Shown: positions 1 to 11,600 of the stretch, piece after piece
How positions within the stretch are numbered: position 1 is the stretch's first letter
Layout of the letters: every line of letters starts with the position of its first letter
From: Chrysaora quinquecirrha
Taxonomy: Eukaryota; Cnidaria; Scyphozoa; Semaeostomeae; Pelagiidae
Length of the DNA: 64,000 nucleotides
Assembly (NCBI GenBank): GCA_014526335.1
Contig: JACTAT010000006.1
Location: forward strand, 4,471,202 to 4,535,201
Direction: 5' to 3'
The notes under the pieces: model-generated
Told to the model about the DNA's origin: nothing
Seen by the model: only the letters and a program-made list of their open reading frames with translations
Databases searched by the model: none
Translations under genes and position numbers: made by a program

Positions 1-345
1 TTTCATGTAACTCAATGCTACCTTGTGCTTATCGGTCAATGGAGACTAATGCACTGATTACCTTTTGTTTGATCTATTGCTGCTATTCTAACTAAACGTT
101 ACCTTCTCTTCTATTTTTCGATTTTGATTTATGTAACTCAGTGTTACCTGTGCTTATCGATGGTATCGCTGATGTTACCTTTACTTGCTGATTATCGCTA
201 ATGTAGCTTCATGTTACCTTCTTTAGTAAATGGCCACTATGCATTTATTACCTTTAGTTTGATGTATTGCTGCTGAATGTTACCTTCTATTGATTGGTTT
301 TCATTAATGTAACGTAGGTTTAACATGTGTTAACCGATCATTAAC
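1..345. repeat. Degenerate tandem repeat at left edge
   Basis: The phrases 'tgttacct' and 'atgtaactca' recur every few tens of bases. A longer block, 'gat.tattgctgct' preceded by 'ttacctt', recurs about 200 bases apart (near 60-90 and 264-285). No coding potential is seen. It looks like an old, eroded minisatellite or TE-derived tandem repeat that continues beyond the left edge. Confidence 0.5.
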
Positions 346-480
346 CTATTTAGAATCTGGTTAGGAGGGATCTTGGTTATCTCTTACTAACAACCTATAA
401 ATGGTGAAGGCGGTTAAGGTGAAATGGTGATTTTAGCGCCAGTTGGTATTGCTAGGATCTCAGAAGTAGATGAACTAAAG

Positions 481-570
481 AGACTCGACCCTGGCTGTGA
501 CGCTACCGTGGCTGGGACTCAATTGAACCTTCTGACACCATGAGCTAGCTGGAGTGGACCGCGACGCCAC
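481..570 (-). mobile_element. tRNA-derived SINE fragment, family 1
   Basis: On the minus strand this reads as a tRNA-like head with the order 'gtggcgtcgcggtc', 'agctagctcatggtgtcag', then a B-box-like stretch and 'gccacggtagcgtcacag'. The same order of words occurs at 9941-10045 (plus) and 39197-39304 (minus). Three dispersed copies in both orientations argue for a SINE rather than a tRNA gene. No clear tail or target duplication was identified. Confidence 0.55.
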
Positions 571-1273
571 ACCACCTTCTAGTAATGACTTTAGGAATTT
601 TGCCGAGTCTCGGGCTCGATCCTCCAACAGTGTTAAGTGTTGCTGAAAATGAGCTGACCAAAATGCGAACCGACAATCTTTCGTTCGCGTCGCGAGTGTG
701 TTTATCCTCCTCTTATATGGTTTTACCCGAGTAGTCCGAAACGGTGTGTTTCAATAAAAAGATCCAGGGTTTGAATCTCGTCCGCATCACTACACACCGA
801 CTATAAATGCCCCAGCTTGCTTGAATGAGACTACATTACATCTCATGAATCGCTACCCTACAGGTTCAGAAAGAGAAACGTTTGGCGAAAGCATAAGCAT
901 GGACTTGAACCCATAAAGGGTAAGGAGCGCAATAACACATAAGGCCCTAATATCTAGTCTCAAACCATTCGCTCAAAACTGCTATATATCTCCATACTGC
1001 AGGACAATCACATTTTCGGATTTGTGAATGGAAAATGCGAACAGGCTGACGAGAAATTGACTACGGTTCTGACATTACCCCCGTCGTGCAAAACCGATGT
1101 TTTTGCAAGCTGCAACAACAACAATCTCATTTCTCATCATAGTAACCGCCTTGACATGTCGGACCCTTGTTTACCGAAAGCTTGCTTTTGTGGCAACACA
1201 AACACAGGATCAGAGCAAGAAACCAGATGAGTTTCATTAGGAACTACAGTTTTCATGAAGGTAAATCTCTTTA
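571..1273. other. Upstream flank of the phosphatase gene, no gene recognised
   Basis: About 700 bases with no convincing exon. A 68-codon open frame at 1024-1230 starts at GTG and resembles no family I know. The stretch presumably holds the promoter and 5' UTR of the gene at 1274. No element could be assigned. Confidence 0.5.
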
Positions 1274-2440
1274 ATGGGTAGCTGCTTGTCTTGTAAATTG
1301 GCTGGGAGTAAAACTCAGGTGCCAGGTGCAGGGCCTAAGCCGCATACGAAGCCTGATCATGATGATAACAGTAACAACTCTACCTCTACTCATCGTAACG
1401 AGAACGGATCGGTGAAGTTATCATCTGATGGAAGAGAGCGTCTTAGTTCTGCTAAGATCGACGCAGACAGGCCAAGCTCCGGTCTTGAAGCAAGTCATGG
1501 CCGAGAAAAGAAGCTCTCGATATGCTCGACATATTCAGACAGACCTCTACATCACATTCCTCATCAAATACCTGAGGACAGCATCCTAACAGCTCATGAT
1601 TTCTTCAATATAATTAACGATGGTTCATTAAATGCATATATCCATGACGATGGAAACTTCCTAATCATTGACTGCAGGGCAAAAAGTGAATATAAAGATC
1701 TTCATGTTGTTACAGCAAAGCATTTTTCTGAATTAAATTTAGATCCAAGCTTCAAATCCGGGATGGGCTATTCTTTGTTTAACATTGTAATAATTTATGG
1801 GAATAACATAAGGGAATCAGAAGGAAAAGAAGTTCTCAGAATATGCCAGGAAATTTCCATGAATGTCGCAGGTGATGTATTGGTACTTGCAGATGGTTTT
1901 GATACCTTCAAGGAGAAGTTCCCATTCATGTGTAGTTACTCAAAAATCAACACAGCATGGGAAAGGAGGCAGATTCTAACATATCCCTCTGTTATTATCA
2001 ATGAAAAACTATACCAAGGAAAAGGAATGCAGGCTACAAACCCAAAAGTTGTCCAAGATTTGAAAATAACACATATAATAAACATCACCAAAGAGCACAA
2101 CAATGAGTTTCCAGAAAAGATAACTTATTTGAGGCTGCCAATAGATGACGAAAAGGGCAGCAACTTGCTGAAATATTTTGAAGAAACATCAAAGTTCATT
2201 GAGAATGCCTTAAACAAGAAGGGTGTGGTTTTCGTTCATTGTAATCTTGGAGTTAGTAGAAGTTCAGCAGTTGTTTTGGCATACCTAATGAAAAGCCAGA
2301 CAATTAACTTGGAGGATGCATTCAGTTTCTTAAAATCAAGAAGATCCTGTGCTAAACCAAACATAGGTTTTCTGGCACAGTTATCAGAATGGGAACTTCA
2401 AGTTTATGGCAGTAAAGTCACTGCTTTTGATAACCTTTAA
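1274..2440 (+). CDS. STYXL1: Rhodanese + dual-specificity phosphatase protein (STYXL1/MK-STYX-like)
   Basis: A single 388-codon open frame. The start is well placed because an in-frame TAA lies at 1262-1264. The N-terminus MGSCLSCK fits N-myristoylation (Gly2, Ser6) plus palmitoylation (Cys4, Cys7), which suggests membrane anchoring. Residues about 10-95 are low-complexity and polar. Residues about 100-220 look like a non-catalytic rhodanese/Cdc25-like domain, with 'IIDCRAKSEY' at the usual strand. Residues about 232-382 form a dual-specificity phosphatase domain. It has a candidate general acid Asp291/292 ('LPIDDEKGSN'), the P-loop 'HCNLGVSRSS' with Cys323, and the DSP hallmark 'AYLM'. Vertebrate STYXL1 is a pseudophosphatase lacking this cysteine, so this protein may be active. 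It is longer than the roughly 310-residue human protein because of the N-terminal extension. The lack of introns is odd beside its many-exon neighbours and may mean a retrocopy origin. A MAP-kinase phosphatase (DUSP) assignment is the alternative. Confidence 0.85.
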   Translation: MGSCLSCKLAGSKTQVPGAGPKPHTKPDHDDNSNNSTSTHRNENGSVKLSSDGRERLSSAKIDADRPSSGLEASHGREKKLSICSTYSDRPLHHIPHQIPEDSILTAHDFFNIINDGSLNAYIHDDGNFLIIDCRAKSEYKDLHVVTAKHFSELNLDPSFKSGMGYSLFNIVIIYGNNIRESEGKEVLRICQEISMNVAGDVLVLADGFDTFKEKFPFMCSYSKINTAWERRQILTYPSVIINEKLYQGKGMQATNPKVVQDLKITHIINITKEHNNEFPEKITYLRLPIDDEKGSNLLKYFEETSKFIENALNKKGVVFVHCNLGVSRSSAVVLAYLMKSQTINLEDAFSFLKSRRSCAKPNIGFLAQLSEWELQVYGSKVTAFDNL

Positions 2441-2757
2441 TTTTTGTATTTAATTTTGTTAACTATAGGCTGTCGTAGGTTTTCCACAATAGAGTGACAT
2501 TGCCTTAAGTGTGTGGTGTGGTTGTTATAGTGTTTTAATCATACTAGCGAAAACTGCTGCACATAGCATAATATTTTTGTTAAAAGCCTAAGCCTCCTAG
2601 TAAAATTATCATCAACAGGTGGAAAAATCAGAAATGGGCTGGTTCATGTGCAGCAGTTTGCAATATTTTCTTTTATATATTGATTGCAATCAAGTTTAAT
2701 TTATTCTGTCATTCGTTATTATTTTTTACTTCAATGATCATTAGATGATAGCATGTA

Positions 2758-2763
2758 AATAAA
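2758..2763 (+). other. Candidate polyadenylation signal of the phosphatase gene
   Basis: AATAAA lies 318 bases after the stop codon at 2440, in AT-rich sequence with no competing canonical hexamer nearer the stop. It is a plausible 3' end for the single-exon transcript. Confidence 0.45.
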
Positions 2764-2944
2764 AACAAATCATCGTTGTGTGATTTAAATTATGTTTTTT
2801 AATGTAGCATACACGGTTATAGATTTTGCAATTATCAGTATATAGTACCTATAGGGCCATCTATTTTCATTAAAACTTTTAGAGGTGAGTGAAAATGTAA
2901 ATAATTCAATGATACTGCGTAGTGTTGTTTATCTGGACTAACTC

Positions 2945-3600
2945 TGATACCACCCACCACAGCAGAACTTGTCCACCACAGTGAGCACAAAATACCACCA
3001 CTTCAAGCATAATAACCCACCACAGTAGTGCGTATCCATCACCGTATGCAAAAAATACCACCACATTAAGCATGATAACCCATCACAGTAGTGCTTATCC
3101 ACCACAGTATGCAAAAAATACCACCACAACAAGCATAATAACCCACAACAGTAGTTCTTATCCACCACAATATGCAAAAAAATACCATCATATCAAGCAT
3201 AATAGCCCACTACATCAAGAAAAATAACCCACCACAGTAGTTCTTATCCACCTCAGTATGCAAAAAAATACCATCCTATCAAGCATGATAGCCTACTACA
3301 TGAAGAATAATAACCCATCGCAGTAGTGCTTATCCATCACAGAACGCAAAAATACAACCAAATAAAGCATAGTAACCATCACTTCAAGCAAAATAACCCA
3401 CCACAGTAGTTCTTATCCACCTCAGTATGCAAAAAAATACCACCACATCAAGCATAATAACCGACAGCAGCAGAATAACTCATCACGGTAGTGCTTGTCC
3501 AGCACAGCGCGGAAAAAATACCACCAAATGAAGCATAATGACCCAGTGACCAACGCAAAAACAACCACCAGCGTAATACTACCACAGGAGCATGTATCCA
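2945..3600. repeat. Degenerate minisatellite rich in 'accacc'
   Basis: Imperfect units read roughly 'taccaccaca-caagcataataaccca' then 'cacagtagtgcttatccac' then 'cacagtatgcaaaaaa'. Consecutive 'cttatccac' landmarks are about 62-64 bases apart at first and 82-88 bases apart later. The open frames seen on the minus strand here are products of the repeat. Confidence 0.8.
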
Positions 3601-5625
3601 TCACAGTATTGGGAATAGATTCGCTAGCGTGGGTACAGAAAGTTTCCTTCAATCAAAAGTTGACTTGAGTTCAACTAACCAGAGCGCAATTACCAGAAAC
3701 AGGGATACAAAATTGAACCCCCGGTCTATAAAGCAACGAAAACCGCTTGTTTCAAGAATTTGGGTCGGATTTTGGTATCCTGCGGGTGTATACTTATCCT
3801 ATTAACTTCGATCCAATTTTTAAACAATTTAATTCTTGGATTTTATGCAAGAAAAGCCCAGCGGGTTGAGGATAGGAAAGCTAATCATGTTACACATTTC
3901 CTAAAACTCTGCGTCATAACGTCAGTTAGCATAATCAGATAGCTGGAAATTTGATAAGCAGCAAAATTAAGCATAACTTTTTGTTAAAGAGACGCAATGG
4001 ATCCAGGAAAAATACCTCTATCTTGTCTCGGTGTTGACGTAGGACTACTTAGCGTGAAATATTCCACTATTGCGCACGTGCTGTGAATTAAGAATCCTGA
4101 TTGCCTAGTCAAGTGGATGGGGTAATGAACAGTAACAGATTTCCCATATCTGATCAATCGAGCAAGTCCCACGACGGCAGGCAAGGAACGATCAAATGAA
4201 GGGTGTTATACAGGGTATAGTACGAAAAGTCTAACCAGAGATTCAGCTACCTAACAGAACGGCATCACAGGTAGAGCAGACTTGTACTCTTGATGTTAAG
4301 TTGGGGAGTTAAAGAAATATTTTTTGGGGTGCAAAGGGCTGAGTCCTAATTTGCTGGCGAACCTGGGCGTGGCTTGGGATGTGTCTGTACCATCACAACT
4401 AGTTTGCTCTGCGGCGGCAGTTACTCTGTTTTCGCATGTTTGTGGCAAGGAAAACACATGTAGCAAAAAGTTGAAAGGACATTGGAGTGAAAGGAGCGAA
4501 AAATAAGGATTCAAGGCAATGAGGTTTCACGAGCACGCTATACAGAATGTCGGAGAATACCCGTTTGCTAGCAGGTAGATAATGTGTGCGTCTTTCAAGA
4601 ACGCTTGATGATCGGCGAACAATGGAGTGAAGAACTAATTCTAGTCCTTAACGGGTTCTAGAAGAAATTCGCTGACATATCATGTGTTCAGCGAGGGGTG
4701 GGGGGGGGTGCTACGCCTTTACTGATGCTATTCCTCGATGATCTTTCCTCGAACTGATTCTTTCATCTAAGTTGACCCGCGTTTTAAAGATAGAAACTTC
4801 AAATGAACTCCAATGTCAAACTTGATTAAGAATACACCAGTATAAAACTATTGAGCTAAAATTCAACCCTCTGAAACATTTCAAGCTTCGTCTTTTGATC
4901 TAGTTTTGACTCGTAGAAAGAATTTTACAGGAATTACAATTTGGCTATTTAAAAAAATACGCAGTCACACGCAGCCAAAACGGCTACGAGGATTCTAGCT
5001 CTATAGTTAAACTTTCTGTTTTATTTCGTTCTTTATCTGTAACAGCAATATGTAAAGTACAATCCCTGAAATGCAAGTGAATCTGTGTTTGAAGGCTGGA
5101 CTAAAAACCGGGTGGTTGTGAGTTGGTATTATGGTGAATGCTTGATGATGTTTGGAAATTGTGTTGGTTACGAGATTTCCCTCGGTAAAGTTATAGTGTG
5201 TTAGTAACGAGCGTTTCCCCGATAAAGTCAGATGGAAGAGTTAGATAGATGGACTGAACAGTACAACTGTCAGTACATACATTTTCCTGTTGCGTATTCA
5301 AAGTTACGTGGACTGTTTTATAAATTGGAATCTTTTTTCATCCTCATCGACAGGAATTCATTCTTGTCCATGCCAGCTATGTTGTTACTGTTTTCTATAT
5401 TACTATATACAGTACGATCTCTCGAACAACAATGACAGCCTTATTCATGCACTCGTTAAAAGCCAAAACAAAAAAAGAAAACGAAGCGAAGTAATCTCTA
5501 CTCCATCCTCTCGTTCTACCCTTCGCATTTCCAAGATAACAGTGGCAGGGGGCTTCAATATTCGAGGGTAGTTTTTAGGAAATACTTTGAGACAAATTAG
5601 CAGAAAGCAAACTCGATGCCTACAG
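3601..5625. other. Intergenic, no gene recognised
   Basis: Lies between the convergent STYXL1-like gene and HSPA14. Only short open frames without family resemblance are present. There is a G-run at about 4698-4709. The 3' UTR of HSPA14 is expected in the right part. Confidence 0.5.
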
Positions 5626-8600
5626 TCAAACGTAACTAAGGTCCTTATTCTCATTCCGGCTACAAAAGCTGCACTATGAGCCCTGACATGGGCTAAAATG
5701 AACCGGACTTTAGCCAACTGACTGGGGTGCCACAGGTTTTCGTACCCTCCGTTTCCCCTCTTTTCTCTATGTATCATCAATATGCTGAGAACTGGAGAGC
5801 ACTGGTCAACATCCAAAACTCAGTGCAAATGTACTTACAATTTCCTAACTACCTAACTTCTATCCGCGTCTGGGTTTATGTTTACTTCTATTTGACCGTT
5901 TTATTCCTGAAGCTACGCACATTATATATGATAGATTGAGACGAAAAGCCCCCAGTAGGTTTAGAAATGATTCTAACCACAATGCAATTGCAGTGTTCCT
6001 TGCTATCATAAACTACTTAGGCACTTCAAATTTCACTTACCTGCTCATCTCAAATGTTGATAATATAGTCGTATCTTTCTTAACATCTTTCAATAAAAAC
6101 TGAAAAAACGAAGTTGTATTTTTATTAAACACATCCAATCGGGCATACAACTTAATCATGGAAAGTATAACCAGAACCTCGGGACCAAGGGACCAAGCGT
6201 TTTTTGTCCATAAATACCGGTTGGCCCATGAATTTCCCTAAATCATCCAGAATATCTGGATGAAATTTGCCATAACTGTTATTAGAGACAACTCGATGCC
6301 TATCCATAAATCGTCTCTAAATGACAAACTGTTAGTCGCTAAGTTATCCCTAAATCAATCGCTCAACGTATGGTCTCAAATTTGTCCCGAAAATGTCCTT
6401 ATAATTCAAATTTATCAAATTTACTAGAAAAGCACGCAAAATCGAAACTTTCAACTGTCATTTTCATATCACATCGCAAAGCAAGAAGAGTTGGAAATTT
6501 ACCCAAAATGGTCTACAAGAATGTGCCAATGGAGAAGCAAGAAATAGGTAAGGGCATATATCATTTTAGCACTTTTATCAAATTATTAAAAGACCTATGA
6601 GCTATGTAAATGCTATTCGTTCGCTTTTTGTTTCATAAGATTTGAAAAAAGATCTTCAACATAGGCCGGTGAATATTGAATCAAGAAGTTTTCAATTGTC
6701 AATGCAACTCAAACTTGCTCAGCTTGTCGTCTGAACAAATGCGTCGTATTGGCATTTGCTTAGACGACAGCACAGATACTAAGTCGGAGGGGAAGACTAT
6801 ATGGAATGGAAATTCCATATAGTCTTGCCCTTCGACTACGACGCTTTTGCTCAGACGACAACACACACACTACGTCGGAGGGTAAGACTATATGGAATGG
6901 ACGAGGGATGCAAATAGACGGAATGCCCTAGCTCTCTCGTAATCCCTCTCTTCGTTGAATAATCGAAGACAGACAAAAGGCTTTCCATTGATGAAACCTT
7001 CGACACGGAATTTATGGCTAAGGGCACCAAATTAGCTGAAAGGCCTTTACCCAGGCAAACTTTCAAACATGATCCACAAACAGGGCAAATAATCCGCAAA
7101 TTACCACTTGCATACCATCCATCCTATAAGAGCTCTATAAGACCCCTCAAGAAAGACGATTAGAGGAAAATAAGAGATTTAAATGAAATGTCACATGTAC
7201 CTTTGCTATCAGACGGGACTCATCGTGATTATCCTTGTTCACCATTTCATGAACTTTAACATACAACTGATCCTGTAATGAAAATTATGACTAAATAAAT
7301 TTTGTTTAGCTGCCGAACAATTTTTCATATTGCCCATACTTTGCTAAAAGGCTTCCTAAAGCCATTCCATAAACCTTCATTAACCTGGGGACACGTAACG
7401 AGCATTATCAAGGTTCCAAAGGGCATGATTTTTAAAAAAGTACTTCAAGCCCCCTTCAGCTAATTCACAAGCACATATTTTTCGATACAGAGAAGCTGAG
7501 GGGCCCTTTTTTACTGGGGCAACGGGGGAAAAGTGGGGGACAGGACTAGGGGCCTAGGGGGGCAATTACCCATCCACTCAGTACCTCTAAATTCCCTGTT
7601 AAGCTGCCATTGAAAACATATCTTTAACAAACCAGCATCACTTTTCCTAAAAAAACAACCATATATCTGTATTGCAAAAATACTCAAGTCTATTGAATCT
7701 CAGTTATGGAGGACTAACCTGGTCTTCCTTTATATTGTATGAATGTGTTCGTTTCACAGGTACAGGTGTGTATTTTCTAATTATTGTAGATTTACAGTCA
7801 GTTTCATTTTGATTAATCTGTGAAAAGAATAAGCCGGCAATAAATCTCATAGTAAGAGAGGATATACTCATTGACACATGAAAAAATTAAAAGATATAGA
7901 TATTCCTTGAATGGCAAGTAAACACAAGGATAGAGAATTTTTCCACTGGACGTACAGCAGAGTTAGAGTTGAACAATGCTCGAATAGAAAAGACTCAACT
8001 GTAAATGTGGTACGAGAAAAATCGAGATAAGTTCGAAACTGTTCGGCCCTAGCCAAACGGTCAAACATTACTGGATAGAGAGAGATTAGCTCTACAAGCA
8101 ATGTTTTACGACTGGATAAGCAAAAATAAGCAAAATTTTATCACAATGTTTCTTAAGTAGTTCAAAACATGTTTTGCCTGAGACAAGCAAAAACATTAGG
8201 CCCTGGCCAAACGATCAAACATTGTTAGTAAACATTTGCAATTTGCTTGAACGTTTGGCCACCAAAATAAGCTAAATGTGTTGCGCGATGTTTTTAAAAA
8301 AACCTTTAAAAACATTTCCTGCTATAACACAAACTAACAATATTTTCGTGTGACCAAGTGATAACGGTTATTTTAAAAGTCAAATTTCAAATGTTTGACG
8401 AACAATGTTTGATCGTCTGGTCAGGGTCTTGGACCAGCAATGTTTTGTGGCTTGGCCAAGCAGTCATCATTTTGCTTGGCATGCGAATCTCAAATGTTCG
8501 ATAAATAATGTTTGATCGTTTGGCCAGGGGGGCCTTAGTCTGCCTGCAAAACATTAGAGAGAACTTACTTCTAAAAATATTTCACTTGATGTGCATTCCA

Positions 8601-11600
8601 AGGGACAAGAAAGATCAGCAAAGTCGATTTCTTCTTTTCCTTGTAAAATTGCAGCCTACAAGAGAAATACAATCGATTAGGAAAAGGAAAGCAGTTATGC
8701 CAAATTGAGACTTAATCACAATACAAAAATTTGGCAAAGTAAGGGATGCAGGTTTGAAATACAGAAAACACTCTTTACATCATATTTTAGTTGAGCTACA
8801 TGGTCGAATTATTGTGAGAGTTAACGAGTAAAATGTTCTCCGAACGAGACAATTTCAACAGGGCGCTTGATTCTAATAATCAACGAAATTTCACACCTCC
8901 CTTTCAATCCGGAGCGAAGTCATTCCGTTTTCATCCGTTTACACTGAAACGATTCGTACCGTTTTCAAATCATACCATTTTCGAAATCGTTTTCATTTCA
9001 TGCCGGTTAGGAAAACGTTTCAGTGTAAACGAAAGGCCAATCCTGTATGACTTCGTACCGTTTTCATTTCAAAACGCCATAGTGTAAACGGGGCTGAAGT
9101 ATAAAGATAGCCTATTAAGTAAGGAAGGCTAAATGCAGCGTTACAGGTGAAGTGAACCAACATTTTGTGCCCAATACTGCGAATCTAGGATGAATTTGTG
9201 GAATACGAATTACCGTAAATTACCACAGAAGGAAGGAAAATTTGTTCGACTCTACGCTTATGGAGAACCATTTAACCACACCACATCTCAAGAGCACGCA
9301 ATCGCGCCAGCAAGCAAACGAGCAAGCGAGCAAGCAAGCAAAGGAGCAAGCGAGCAGGCAAGCAGCAATCTTTATTTATTTACCCAGGTCAGAGGTTCTT
9401 GAAGCTATACAACAGCTGATGTTGACCTGCAGCTTGTGCCCCCCAGACTGACGCTCTATGAACGAATAGCCTGGGTACTTATTCACCGACCCCGGCAGGA
9501 TGGACAGCTGAGTTGACTGTAGGCTTGTGGAAAGTGGTCGTGACGAGACTTGAGCCCAAGACCTGCCGATCCGAAGCCGAACGCCTGACCATTTGGCCAC
9601 CTCAGCTACATTTATGGCCAGCTACATTCAAGGACATTCATCTCTTAAGCACTCAACAAGAGCAGCTTGAAGCTCCCCATTCCTTTTCATACAACCAAGT
9701 TTTCAAGACCACATTCAAATTCACTAGCAATAATCTAAATGCACACAGTACAACATACCTGCTGAGCTGCACCTTTAGCTATAATTTCTTCAGGTTTTAA
9801 ACTAGATAAAAACTCTGCGTTCGGAAATGTGCCTGACATCATCTGACGAATCTTGGGAATTTTTGTCGATCCACCAACTAATATAACCTGCGGATATAAA
9901 CGTAAGGAAATAAGATCATTCTGCCTAAAGCTTGAAGGTGCTGTGGCGTCGTGGTCTTATCCAGCTGAATGTTGGTGTCAGAAGCTGAAGGAGATCGCGG
10001 TTCGAGCCAAAGCCACGGTAGCGTCACAGTCAGGGTCGATGTCTTAAGTTCATCTGTTCCTGAGATGCTAGCGACTGGCGCTTCACAGCTATCCATACAG
10101 GAAGAAAGGTCACCGCAGTGAACCCGGTCTATGGATTCCTTGATACAGGAACATAGCCTCAGCAATGGTAAAGCTGCCACAAGAATGTGTTTCTTTGAAA
10201 TAGAATAAGTCCCAATGTATTTACAGCGATATTCAGCATTATTGCCACTTTCGGTTGCGTTCTTTATGACTAAATATCAAATTGATTCTAACCTGTCCAA
10301 TATCGTTTTTATCCAGACCAGCTGAATTCACAAGATCTGTTGCTATTCTCTGACATTTACTAAAAGCCTCTGAGCAGCAAGATTCAAATTTTGCCCTAAA
10401 ATAATAATAACGGTTTGTTATTCACATGCAAAGACTTCGAACGGATTAAAGTTTGTATAAACGAACGCATAATACTATCATAACATATTATTTATCAAAA
10501 TTTTCACATTCGAAATTAAGAATTGGGTCACTTCCAAAGTCGAGAAAACAGTCGGTAAAACAAGTATATAAATGAGCCCAAATATTAGTGAGGATTGTAC
10601 CTCGGTTGCTGGATTACGCACAAATAGAAAGGTATAGTCTTACCTTGTAACCTGACAAGTGAAATCAATGCCTTCAAATAACGAATCAACTGAGCATGAG
10701 CACACATTGTTGCTAGACAACGTTAATTTGCATTCTTCAGCAGCAGTCCTTAGCTTTCTCAGCCCTCTTTTGCTTTCCCTTACATTCATCTTCCATTTCC
10801 TAACGATAAAAATGTAATAATACAAATAAACTAATTTTTCTGCATGCAGTTAAGTTGATGCTCGTTATTGCAAATTCACTAGGTGTGAAATTTTTTCGGG
10901 ACAACGCATTTACAACATAGAAGGCAAAATTAACAACTATATACTTCTTGAGGAAACAAACGTTTGACATTGAATAAATAATACCAGGAAAAGAAATGGC
11001 GACGCCGTATGTGTGGTATGAAATGAAAGAAGAAGCTGAAAAATTAAGTTTGAATCTGGAATGTGGTTTCAAGAAAAGGAACATGCTGACGAATAAAGTA
11101 CGAAATGAGAATAATGGCGAAAGAAGTTCCAAAGGCGAATACTATGCTGGCGAATGCAGTTCGAAACGAGCTGCATGTGAATACAGTACGAAATTAACAT
11201 TCTGAAGAAAATAGTATGAAATGAACAAGCTGATGAATACAGTTCGAAATGAGTAAGCTGACGAATACAACTCGAAATGAGTATGCTGACGAATATAGTT
11301 TAAAACGTGCCGCAGAAGAATACAATATGAAATGAACATTCTGAAGAAAACAAAAAGAAATTTACACGCTGACGAATACAGTATGAAACCAACATAATTT
11401 TGAACTAATCGGAAACATACTGATAAATACAATACGAAGCTAACACTTCACAGACAGAGGGCATATGCTGTTTGGCATCTTTTAAAACGAAAAAGTTGAT
11501 AAGAGCTGAAATCGAAATCATTTTTTTGCAAATCTACCAAAGACGGTAGACTTAGCATGCTTTTAATCATTGTCTTTTACTAAAACTACAGTATTTCATC

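Noticed and set aside
2938..3652. Cysteine/tryptophan-rich minus-strand frames
   Set aside because: They are translations of the 'accacc' minisatellite.
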